This document shows, one piece after another, positions 1 to 5,755 of a stretch of 6,061 nucleotides of DNA. The stretch spans positions 1 through 6,061 of the forward strand of contig JAFAJU010000487.1 in the NCBI GenBank assembly GCA_019236035.1. Direction: 5' to 3'. The first letter of the stretch is position 1. The number at the start of each line of letters is the position of its first letter. This DNA is from Verrucomicrobiota bacterium. Its GTDB lineage: Bacteria; Verrucomicrobiota; Verrucomicrobiia; Chthoniobacterales; JAFAMB01. The notes beneath the pieces were generated by a model. It saw only the letters and a list, made by a program, of their open reading frames with translations. It was not told where the DNA came from and searched no databases. Position numbers and translations under genes: made by a program.

Positions 1-489
1 CAGCGCTTTTTGGACGACAAATCGCTGTGGCCCAGGCCCCATTTGCTTCGGCCGATCTTATTCCTCATTGCTACCGCCTTTCTTTTTTGGCGTTGGACTT
101 CCATGGCTGGCAACTCCGAGCCCGTTTTTCAAACCTGGTTTTTGGATAAATGGCATCTCGGACCGTTACGTCTGCTCAATTTCTTCGTAACCGCGTCCGT
201 TATCGCAACATTCCTTAAACATTTGAACCGCTGGGAAGCGCCGTTGCGACCATTTTTGCTGATCGGCCGCCACATGCTTCCGGTGTTCTGCAGCCAAATC
301 TGTCTTTCTGTCTTGCTCATTGGTCAGACCGAGTCCGGCTTAACTATTGAGCCGTTTACGTCTATCCTGGTAATCTCTCAGCTGCTTACCGCACTGCTGT
401 TCGCTTGGTTTTTGGAATGGCGATCGGTGGCTAAGCAATCACCTAGCCCGATACGTCAGGCGACGCAGTTGGCTGCAGGCGGGACCTGA
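1..489 (+). CDS. OpgC-like membrane acyltransferase, C-terminal part (5' end outside window)
   Basis: The reading frame is open from the first base and ends at TGA 487-489, so about 162 C-terminal residues are visible. The first usable start in the window is a TTG at 10, but the frame runs straight through it (Q-R-F-L), so the true start lies to the left. The protein is hydrophobic, with about four probable membrane segments (near residues 18-35, 57-73, 90-110 and 117-138). It ends in a short polar tail. The stretches GPLRLLNF and GRHMLPVFCSQ are the kind of motifs seen near the C-terminus of OpgC. The OpgC family comprises inner-membrane proteins related to acyltransferase-3; in proteobacteria they succinylate osmoregulated periplasmic glucans. 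The acyl donor and substrate here are unknown. The gene converges with the sugar-binding protein gene. The family call rests on recognised motifs in a fragment, so a different multi-pass acyltransferase is possible. Confidence 0.72.
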   Translation, partial: QRFLDDKSLWPRPHLLRPILFLIATAFLFWRWTSMAGNSEPVFQTWFLDKWHLGPLRLLNFFVTASVIATFLKHLNRWEAPLRPFLLIGRHMLPVFCSQICLSVLLIGQTESGLTIEPFTSILVISQLLTALLFAWFLEWRSVAKQSPSPIRQATQLAAGGT

Positions 490-688
490 GCCTATTCGCT
501 TTTAATTGGAGTTACCTCTGCAGGCACCCGCCAGTGAAAAAGCAAACGCAGTGTGCTAATCGCGCCAAGACATTTGCCCCTCATCAAAATTCCGGTCCCG
601 CCATTAGCGAGGCCGCTGAACCCCGCTGCGCCACGCCTAGCGCTATCAAACTGCCGGATACCCCTCGCTGGTCTGAGGCGCGGCCTCG
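490..688. other. Convergent intergenic gap
   Basis: About 200 bp separate the OpgC-like stop from the stop of the sugar-binding protein gene on the other strand. I see no coding frame with a plausible start and no hairpin followed by a T-run after the OpgC-like gene. The notable structure is the 12-bp inverted repeat listed separately. A small palindrome, TAGCGCTA, sits at 638-645 inside the loop of that repeat. Confidence 0.6.
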
Positions 689-691
689 CTA
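605..691. repeat. Perfect 12-bp inverted repeat at the 3' end of the sugar-binding protein gene
   Basis: TAGCGAGGCCGC (605-616) is the exact reverse complement of GCGGCCTCGCTA (680-691), with 63 bp between the arms. The right arm contains the TAG stop codon (689-691, minus strand) of the sugar-binding protein. In that gene's transcript the stop codon would open a GC-rich stem closed 63 nt later. This could act as a 3' stabilising structure or part of a bidirectional stop between convergent genes. No U-run follows either arm, so it is not a standard intrinsic terminator. Confidence 0.5.
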
Positions 692-1789
692 GAAGCTAAT
701 CGACTTTGGCCGGGTGAACACGACCGGCGACGTGCTCGAGCCTTCCCAGGTATCCTTGTTCTGGAGATACGCGTTAACGGTGTCCTTGGTCACATACTTG
801 AAGCCGGTGTTGTAGTCAGTGGGCGTGATCAGTCCGCCCGAGATGTTGTAGAGGAACAGCTGGTAGATTGACATGGAGCCCTGCAGGTACGCCTGCTGGT
901 CGACCGTGAACGCCAGGTTACCCGCGGCGATGTTCTCCAACACGGGAAGACCGACGTCAAAGGCGGCGCCGCCGATACCCTTGGGCGCCAAGCCGAGCTT
1001 CTGGATCGTCTTCGCGACGGCGACACCGTTGCTTCCGCCGCTCGAGAACATGAACTTGACGTTCTGATGCCCCTGATACCAGGCCTCGATTGAAGCAAGC
1101 GCGGGTCCCTCGGTGGCGCCGACGCCGACCTGGACAAAATCGATTTCGGCCGGTTTGAATACGCTCGCGGCGCCGTCCATGCGCGGCTGTTCATTGAGCG
1201 AGCCCGGGACACTAATCATACCGCCGACCAGGTCGCCTTTCTTGACGTTCGTGAGAATGCGCTTTCCCACTGCCACGCCGGCCTGGAAGAGGTCCTGGCC
1301 GATGTAGGATAGTACGTGGCTGCCAGAGCCGGCCGGAGCTTGAGCATTGTAGGCGACGACGGGGATTCCCTTGCCCAGGGCCTCATCCGTCACAGCGTTG
1401 AAGGCCTTGGGGTCGACCACAGCGCATGCGATTCCGTCGACATTATTAGTAATCGCGACTTTAAACGCATTGACCATCTCGGGGACGATGTCGTTTTCGG
1501 AGCCAGTCCATGTGTAGGAGCACCCCAGGAGCGCGCACATGTCGTTAGCCCCGGCTCGGACGGCGTTGAAGAAGACGTCGGCTGTCACGTGACAGACAAA
1601 GGCAAACTTATACGGCGGGTAGCTGGGCCACGGATTCTTGGTCGGGGTGGATGAAGCCGCCTCCGCAGTCTCCGCGAGAGACCCGAGGAATGGGAGGCTG
1701 ACCGCTCCAATACCGGCATTATGCAGAAAACGACGCCTGGATAGCGCGTGCTTCTGCGGGTCGACTTTGCGCTGTGTATCTTTGGCCAT
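689..1789 (-). CDS. Tat-exported periplasmic sugar-binding protein of an ABC transporter (ribose/xylose type)
   Basis: This is a 366-residue substrate-binding protein of the Peripla_BP_4 (RbsB/XylF-like) class, expected to capture a sugar in the periplasm and deliver it to an ABC permease. I chose ATG 1787-1789 because AAAGGA lies 6 nt upstream; the frame also opens at a TTG at 1807, but that lies upstream of this ribosome site. Residues 1-44 form a Tat signal: a basic N-region, SRRRFLHNAG at 17-26, a hydrophobic core, and an AEA-A cleavage site near 44. The mature part shows the usual two-lobe features: DGIACAVVDP, then GIPVVAYNAQ, a YIGQD segment, an EQPRMDG segment in the second half, and FTVDQQAYLQG near the C-terminus, typical of this fold's ligand cleft. 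The ligand cannot be read from the sequence. The gene stands alone: an FCD regulator lies upstream, a convergent gene lies downstream, and no permease or ATPase is nearby. Confidence 0.93.
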   Translation of the reverse strand: MAKDTQRKVDPQKHALSRRRFLHNAGIGAVSLPFLGSLAETAEAASSTPTKNPWPSYPPYKFAFVCHVTADVFFNAVRAGANDMCALLGCSYTWTGSENDIVPEMVNAFKVAITNNVDGIACAVVDPKAFNAVTDEALGKGIPVVAYNAQAPAGSGSHVLSYIGQDLFQAGVAVGKRILTNVKKGDLVGGMISVPGSLNEQPRMDGAASVFKPAEIDFVQVGVGATEGPALASIEAWYQGHQNVKFMFSSGGSNGVAVAKTIQKLGLAPKGIGGAAFDVGLPVLENIAAGNLAFTVDQQAYLQGSMSIYQLFLYNISGGLITPTDYNTGFKYVTKDTVNAYLQNKDTWEGSSTSPVVFTRPKSISF

Positions 1790-1795
1790 GATAGG

Positions 1796-1801
1796 TCCTT
1801 T
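1796..1801 (-). promoter_or_regulatory. Shine-Dalgarno of the sugar-binding protein gene
   Basis: AAAGGA on the minus strand, 6 nt before ATG 1787-1789. It follows a GGAG at 1802-1805, so the purine run is strong. It lies inside the longer TTG-initiated frame, which is why the ATG rather than the TTG at 1807 is taken as the start. Confidence 0.75.
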
Positions 1802-1825
1802 CTCCAAGATTTTGGAACAAGAGCT

Positions 1826-1833
1826 GTGATCAC
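1826..1833. promoter_or_regulatory. 8-bp palindrome in the leader of the sugar-binding protein gene
   Basis: GTGATCAC is a perfect palindrome lying between the candidate operator and the ribosome-binding site, in the predicted 5' untranslated region. It could be an additional protein-binding site. Its short length means chance is a reasonable explanation. Confidence 0.25.
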
Positions 1834-1836
1834 GTT

Positions 1837-1857
1837 AGGTCATTTGTATGATGACCT
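1837..1857. promoter_or_regulatory. Candidate operator for the adjacent GntR/FCD regulator
   Basis: AGGTCAT (1837-1843) and ATGACCT (1851-1857) are perfect 7-bp inverted arms separated by TTGTATG, giving a 21-bp site. It begins 6 bp after the predicted -10 box, so it would cover the transcription start of the sugar-binding protein gene, a classic repressor position. The regulator gene lies 110 bp further upstream. Dimeric FCD-type GntR proteins bind short palindromes of this size, and the TTGTATG core partly resembles their TTGTATACAA-like sites. The palindrome is seen directly; the pairing with this regulator is inferred. Confidence 0.6.
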
Positions 1858-1863
1858 GTTGAG

Positions 1864-1893
1864 ATGATAAGATCCTCGGCAAACCTTTGACAA
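1864..1893 (-). promoter_or_regulatory. Sigma70-like promoter of the sugar-binding protein gene
   Basis: On the minus strand TTGTCA (1888-1893) and TATCAT (1864-1869) each match five of six bases of the TTGACA/TATAAT consensus and are separated by 18 bp. Transcription would start near 1857, at the edge of the inverted repeat, leaving a leader of about 68 nt before the ATG. An own promoter fits the 177-bp gap after the regulator gene. Confidence 0.55.
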
Positions 1894-1966
1894 GTGGAAA
1901 CGGCAGAAAATCTGTCAGCCTAACCGGTGCAACCTCTAAGTGGATGGCATCATTCCCTAACACAAA

Positions 1967-2722
1967 TCATCGCAAGTCAGAAAACGCCTCCGCTTTTTCG
2001 GCCATTTGACGATAGCGTTGCTGACCGTTTAGCAAATGTTCGCGCATAGTTCTGCGCGCTTCTTCAGCTCTTTGGGCTTTCACCGCGCGAAAGACTGCCA
2101 TATGTTCCTTTTGGATTCGTTTCAGATAGACTCGACGTTGATCCTTGTTCTCCAAGCCGATCCGTATCCGTTGGCGAGGAATGATTAATCTGCCCAGAAA
2201 GTCGAGAAACTGGACGAAATATGGGTTATCAACCGCCGAGAGAACTGCTTTGTGGAAGGCGAAATCGGCGTCGGCAGCCGTTTCTCCTTGATCAATTTCT
2301 CTGTCGATCAGCTTTAAACAACTTGTCATTGCAGCGAGGTGCTTGGCGGAGCGTCGTTCGGCCGCAAATCCAGCAGCCTCCGTTTCGATCCCGATGCGCA
2401 GCTCGAATACCTTCAGGACGTCCTTTATTGAGCGCAGTTCTTCCGGATTGATTCGAAATGGCCTCTGCTGAGCATCCGGAGAAACGAATGCCCCAACCCC
2501 TTGCCTGGTAATCACGAGCCCATCGGCGCGTAGGGCAGACACCGCTTCTCGCACTACTGTGCGGCTCACCCCCGTTGCATTGACAATCTCCTGCTCTGTC
2601 GGCAGCCGCGAACCAGGCGCGAGTTTGCCACTCATGATATCGGCGGCGATGCGTTTCACCAATTTCGACGTGAGATTTGGAGCTGGAGTGAGCCGGCCTA
2701 GCGAGTAAACAAGATCGGGCAT
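1967..2722 (-). CDS. FadR-subfamily GntR transcriptional regulator with FCD ligand-binding domain
   Basis: This is a DNA-binding regulator of 251 residues from the chosen ATG (2720-2722). A winged helix-turn-helix occupies about residues 18-81: SGKLAPGSRLPTEQE, then VSRTVVREAVSALRADGL as the recognition region, then the wing with RQGVGAFVS. The C-terminal half is an all-helical FCD domain. It carries the expected metal/ligand residues: Asp and His in DADFAFHKAV, His in KEHMAVF and His in MREHL. FCD proteins usually bind small organic acids or sugar acids and lose DNA affinity on binding. The start is uncertain: ATG 2749 and TTG 2776 are also in frame and none has a clear ribosome site. I prefer 2722 because a TATCAT box lies just upstream and the short N-terminal tail matches the family. 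It is the likely repressor of the sugar-binding protein gene, and possibly of itself. Confidence 0.92.
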   Translation of the reverse strand: MPDLVYSLGRLTPAPNLTSKLVKRIAADIMSGKLAPGSRLPTEQEIVNATGVSRTVVREAVSALRADGLVITRQGVGAFVSPDAQQRPFRINPEELRSIKDVLKVFELRIGIETEAAGFAAERRSAKHLAAMTSCLKLIDREIDQGETAADADFAFHKAVLSAVDNPYFVQFLDFLGRLIIPRQRIRIGLENKDQRRVYLKRIQKEHMAVFRAVKAQRAEEARRTMREHLLNGQQRYRQMAEKAEAFSDLR

Positions 2723-2754
2723 ACCTAAGATTTTGGGGTTGCTTGTCATATCAC

Positions 2755-2782
2755 ATGATAAGGCGACGTACGACAATCAAAA
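2755..2782 (-). promoter_or_regulatory. Weak candidate promoter of the GntR regulator gene
   Basis: TATCAT (2755-2760) on the minus strand is preceded by CT, giving the same CTTATCAT found at the -10 of the sugar-binding protein promoter. A poor -35 match, TTTTGA (2777-2782), lies 16 bp further upstream. The -10 overlaps a small palindrome, TATCA-CA-TGATA (2749-2760). If used, transcription would start near 2748, which favours the ATG at 2722. Confidence 0.25.
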
Positions 2783-2905
2783 AGGAGAGCAAGGACGCTT
2801 TGCCCGCGCTAGCCAGCTAAAAGCCGTTGGAGATTTAGCGGCGAAGCCGGAACAGAGCTCAGCCCATAGGCCCTAACTTAATTGTTATCGCCCGGCGGAC
2901 TTATT

Positions 2906-2985
2906 GTCCCGGAGGGACTCATGAGAGTAGCCTGGCACGAAGTGCCAGGAATGGCGTAAAAAGAAGCGATCCGTCCCGGAGGGAC
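2906..2985. repeat. Palindromic intergenic repeat cluster (two identical 13-mers flanking a hairpin)
   Basis: Two exact copies of GTCCCGGAGGGAC start 67 bp apart (2906 and 2973). Each can fold as a 5-bp stem with a GGA loop. Between them CCTGGCAC-GAA-GTGCCAGG (2931-2949) forms a perfect 8-bp stem with a GAA loop. Similarity between the two 13-mers stops at their edges, so these are short mobile-type or structural palindromes and not a longer tandem duplication. The vocabulary matches dispersed intergenic repeats I associate with Verrucomicrobiota genomes; that association is from memory and not tested here. Confidence 0.6.
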
Positions 2986-3017
2986 AGGATGATTGTGTAA
3001 GAGCGGCTTTCGACTCC

Positions 3018-3030
3018 GCGGCTTCGCCGC
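3018..3030 (-). terminator. Short hairpin just after the response-regulator stop codon
   Basis: GCGGC-GAA-GCCGC on the minus strand starts 2 nt after the TGA stop (3033-3035). It is a 5-bp GC stem with a GAA loop. There is no following U-run, so termination is doubtful; it may instead belong to the palindrome family in this gap. Confidence 0.25.
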
Positions 3031-3032
3031 TT

Positions 3033-3803
3033 TCACAGGCCCGGTATGATCAGGCGGAGAGCACGAGCTTGACGTTCGCTCGCTTCGATTTCGGAGCCGG
3101 CGGCGTCGTCCATGACAAACACAAACGCGCTTCGGGCGGTGGGTCTGATCTCCTTGACTCGGCGTAAGTTTACCAGCGACGCTCGGTGCGCTCGAAAGAA
3201 ACTGAATTCACTCAGACCCTGTTCAAGGTCACCGAGTTGATAGTTCACCCAAAAACTGTCGTCGCTCGTACGCGCGCGCACGATGCCATGGTCTATATAG
3301 AAAAAGAGGATTTCGGCTGGATCCAAAATAAGAAAGCGGTCGAGCTTACGCGCTACAATCTGCCGAAAATCGCGCGGCGCGCTTGCCGCAACCTTGTGAA
3401 TCCCGTCGGCAGCCCGGGCGCGGTCATCGGCAAAATGCTGCAATCGCCAGGCGCGTTCCACCATCTCCCGGAGTCGCTCGGGCTCGATCGGCTTGAGCAA
3501 ATAAGCGATCGCATTAGCATCAAACGCCGCCATGGCATGCTCATGAAAGCCGGTCACAAAGATGATCAATGGCAACGTCAACTCGGCGGGCAGAGCCTTG
3601 AGCGTTTCAAAGCCATCCAGACCTGGCATTTGCACGTCCAGGAACACCAAGTCTGGTTGCAACCGCTGGATTTCCGCAACTGCCTCAAGTCCATCTTTGG
3701 CCTCGCCAATCACTTCCACGCGGTCCTCGTCCTTGAGGAGCCGACGCAGTCGCAGTCGAGCGTTGGGTTCGTCATCGATGACTAACGAACGCAATTTTTT
3801 CAT
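3033..3803 (-). CDS. LytTR-family response regulator of a two-component system
   Basis: This 256-residue cytoplasmic DNA-binding regulator has a receiver domain at about residues 4-120 and a LytTR domain at about 147-255. The receiver has the acidic pair D10-D11, the phosphoacceptor D56 in FLDVQMPGLDG, the switch residue T84 in FVTGF, and K104 in YLLKP, so all key residues are present. The LytTR part carries the characteristic FFRAHRASLVNLRRVKEI helix-turn segment. The start is ATG 3801-3803: it overlaps the kinase stop as ATGA, with GGTGG just upstream. A longer TTG-initiated frame to 3839 would lie inside the kinase gene without support. Translation is probably coupled to the kinase. LytTR proteins such as LytR, AlgR and AgrA bind paired direct repeats of about 9 bp; target genes here are unknown. 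Confidence 0.95.
   Translation of the reverse strand: MKKLRSLVIDDEPNARLRLRRLLKDEDRVEVIGEAKDGLEAVAEIQRLQPDLVFLDVQMPGLDGFETLKALPAELTLPLIIFVTGFHEHAMAAFDANAIAYLLKPIEPERLREMVERAWRLQHFADDRARAADGIHKVAASAPRDFRQIVARKLDRFLILDPAEILFFYIDHGIVRARTSDDSFWVNYQLGDLEQGLSEFSFFRAHRASLVNLRRVKEIRPTARSAFVFVMDDAAGSEIEASERQARALRLIIPGL
3800..3803 (-). promoter_or_regulatory. ATGA stop/start overlap coupling kinase and response regulator
   Basis: On the minus strand the kinase TGA (3800-3802) and the regulator ATG (3801-3803) share bases as ATGA. This 4-nt overlap is typical of translational coupling and shows that the two genes form one operon in the order kinase, regulator. Confidence 0.85.
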
Positions 3804-5755
3804 GCCACCGCTGGGATCGGAATTAGGATTCGGGCACAAGAGCCGCCGGATGGCCGGCTTTCAAAGGACAAGCGAGCGCTGCCCTGGTAAACCGTTTGCA
3901 GCCGCTCCTCGACATTGCGCAACCCAAAGCCGGTCCAGTTGCGGGCTGAAAACTTTTTGGGCGCTTTCGCACCCACGCCGTTATCCTCTACCGTCAACTC
4001 AAGATAGTTCGTTTGCTTACAGGCACGTATGGTCAATTGGTTTACGCCAACCTTCGGTCCTAAGCCGTGTTTGATGGAGTTTTCCACTAGGGGCTGAAGA
4101 ATCAACGTGGGCAACGCCAGCTGGGCGACCGACTCTTGCACATCAATGTTAACTTGCAAGCGCTCACCAAATCGGACCTTTTCGATCTCCAGATAGGTTT
4201 CTAGAAACGAGATCTCCTCTTTAACCGAGCTGAAAGGCCGGTCATGATAGGTCAGCACGTGCCGGAAGATCTTCGCCAGTCGGACAACCATTTGCTCGGC
4301 GGCTTGTGGTTCAGCCGGAATGAGGGCCGCGACACTATTCAATGAGTTAAACAGAAAATGTGGATTGATCTGAGCCCGGAGGGCGCGGAGTTCCGCCTCT
4401 ACAAGTTGCTGCACAAGCTGCGCCTCTCGGCGAGCCCTTTCGATGTTCTCTTTTTCGCGGTCAATCGCCTCGAGACGGCGTCCGATGGCCAGACAGACCG
4501 CGCGCAGGAAATCGATCTCCGCATTGAAAAGAGTCAAGCGACCAGGACCCGGCGAGATCGCCAGGCAAACCGTCGCCGGCTCTTCGCTTTTCTGAATCGG
4601 GAAAGTGCATTCCCGACTGGATTCCGAGCGGACTATAGTCATGGGATCGATCTCAGGAGGATCGATTGGGCGAACCGTGGCATCCGCGATCCGCAAGGTA
4701 CTTCTCACCAACGTTGTGCCCGTCTCGAAGATTGCTACCGGCTCGCATTGGCTCGCGATGGTCTCTCGGAACGTCTTGAGCGCGCGCTGGTAATCAGCTT
4801 GGCGAAAGATTTGTCGATCTACTAGCCAGTCGCTGAGCGTCGTAATCTTCGCGTAGCAAATGATGATTATCCAGATGAGCAGGGCGAATCCGAGCACGGC
4901 TAAGCCCCGTGCATGGTCGTTTTGATTTGCAAGTGATCCGAAGATTCCCCGGGCCAAGCATGCGCAGGCCAAAGCAAGCAAAGCCCCCAGCAGAATGCGC
5001 AGACCCTTCTGCGCAAAGATGTCACTAAAACGAAAGCGAGAAAGACCAAAAAGCCCACCGGAAACAATGAGCAGAAAGTCGAACGGTTTGGCGAAGATAA
5101 CCAGTGGGTGCAACCAGGGCAGAAGATGCGGGAATTGTTCCTGCAAATCCTCGATCGTGGCCAAGCTGATACCAGCCAGGACGGCCACTACGGAAATCCA
5201 GGAGAATCGGCCTCGAAGCCGGCCGGGCAAGAATACCAAGGCCCCGAGCCAAAGAAAGAAGAGTGCGTTAAGTTCCAGCGTACCCGGCGGGTGCTCTCTG
5301 GCAGCGGAATAGATCCGCGCGTGAAGTAGCCCAGCCGCATGACTAAAACAAAGCAGAACGGCACTCAACCCAGCTGCTGCGAGAACCACTTGGCCCAGCC
5401 GGCGTCTCCAGGTAGCGGAAAAACTCCCCTGCGCCCAGAGCCCAAGAATTGTCGAGGGCCAAGCCGCCGCCGCGTAAAATGCGATATCACCCGACAAGAC
5501 GACCACCGGTGAACTAACGGCTTGACCAAAGCTCAAGGCGATCATTCCGGCGCAGGAAAACAACGTAAAGGTCAGTCCGCAGGCCGCGAAGCCGAGACGA
5601 GCCATGCGATTGTCTCCGCTAGAACGCAGGGCAAGTATCAGGAGAAGCGCAGAGAGCGCCGCTCCGACACCAAAGTGGAAGCATCGTTCGATAATGCCCG
5701 CTTCGCTGCTCGATATATCAGCAAGCAATAACACCAGAGGAGGACAACAACTCAC
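3800..5755 (-). CDS. Membrane sensor histidine kinase, LytS/YehU type (His_kinase + HATPase)
   Basis: This 651-residue kinase is predicted to sense a signal at the membrane and phosphorylate the LytTR regulator. The N-terminal half has eight or nine hydrophobic segments (about 26-44, 53-75, 85-107, 121-143, 162-179, 184-200, 212-237, 252-271, 284-302). A LVDRQIFRQADY linker follows, then a poorly conserved GAF-like region (about 320-425) and a charged coiled coil (426-458). The catalytic part has H466 in AQINPHFLFNSLN, the N-box with N559 in LVENSIKHGL, D591 in EDNGVGA, and the GFGLRNVEERL glycine loop. This is the His_kinase/HATPase_c arrangement of the LytS class. The start is GTG 5753-5755. 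An in-frame TAG six codons earlier rules out extension; another GTG at 5732-5734 is possible, and neither has a clear ribosome site. The 3' end overlaps the regulator by 4 nt. The ligand of the membrane domain is unknown. Confidence 0.95.
   Translation of the reverse strand: MSCCPPLVLLLADISSSEAGIIERCFHFGVGAALSALLLILALRSSGDNRMARLGFAACGLTFTLFSCAGMIALSFGQAVSSPVVVLSGDIAFYAAAAWPSTILGLWAQGSFSATWRRRLGQVVLAAAGLSAVLLCFSHAAGLLHARIYSAAREHPPGTLELNALFFLWLGALVFLPGRLRGRFSWISVVAVLAGISLATIEDLQEQFPHLLPWLHPLVIFAKPFDFLLIVSGGLFGLSRFRFSDIFAQKGLRILLGALLALACACLARGIFGSLANQNDHARGLAVLGFALLIWIIIICYAKITTLSDWLVDRQIFRQADYQRALKTFRETIASQCEPVAIFETGTTLVRSTLRIADATVRPIDPPEIDPMTIVRSESSRECTFPIQKSEEPATVCLAISPGPGRLTLFNAEIDFLRAVCLAIGRRLEAIDREKENIERARREAQLVQQLVEAELRALRAQINPHFLFNSLNSVAALIPAEPQAAEQMVVRLAKIFRHVLTYHDRPFSSVKEEISFLETYLEIEKVRFGERLQVNIDVQESVAQLALPTLILQPLVENSIKHGLGPKVGVNQLTIRACKQTNYLELTVEDNGVGAKAPKKFSARNWTGFGLRNVEERLQTVYQGSARLSFESRPSGGSCARILIPIPAVA

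Larger units (their letters stand above)
2777..3032. other. Intergenic stretch rich in short triloop hairpins
   Basis: This gap separates the end of the response-regulator gene from the start of the GntR gene. I find no convincing coding frame in it. It contains near-palindromes with 3-nt GAA/TTC or GGA loops: GCGGCGAAGCCGG (2838-2850), GTCCCGGAGGGAC twice (2906-2918, 2973-2985), CCTGGCAC-GAA-GTGCCAGG (2931-2949), and GCGGC-TTC-GCCGC (3018-3030) immediately after the response-regulator stop. This last hairpin might mark the transcript end but lacks a U-run. Confidence 0.6.

Noticed and set aside
605..691. Insertion sequence or attachment site bounded by inverted repeats
   Set aside because: The 63-bp interior has no coding capacity, no flanking target duplication is evident, and one arm is part of a gene's stop codon.
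2906..2985. CRISPR array
   Set aside because: There are only two copies of a 13-bp palindrome, too short and too few for CRISPR repeats, and the intervening sequence is itself a hairpin.
3186..3785. 199-codon plus-strand frame antisense to the response regulator
   Set aside because: It lies entirely within a gene with clear receiver and LytTR motifs, has no recognisable domain, and long antisense frames are common in GC-rich genes.
3562..4074. 170-codon plus-strand frame spanning the kinase/regulator junction
   Set aside because: It is serine/arginine-rich low-complexity, antisense to two confident genes, and shows no domain.
4358..4825. 155-codon plus-strand frame antisense to the histidine kinase
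   Set aside because: It is opposite the kinase catalytic and GAF-like regions, which are clearly coding on the minus strand; no family features are visible.
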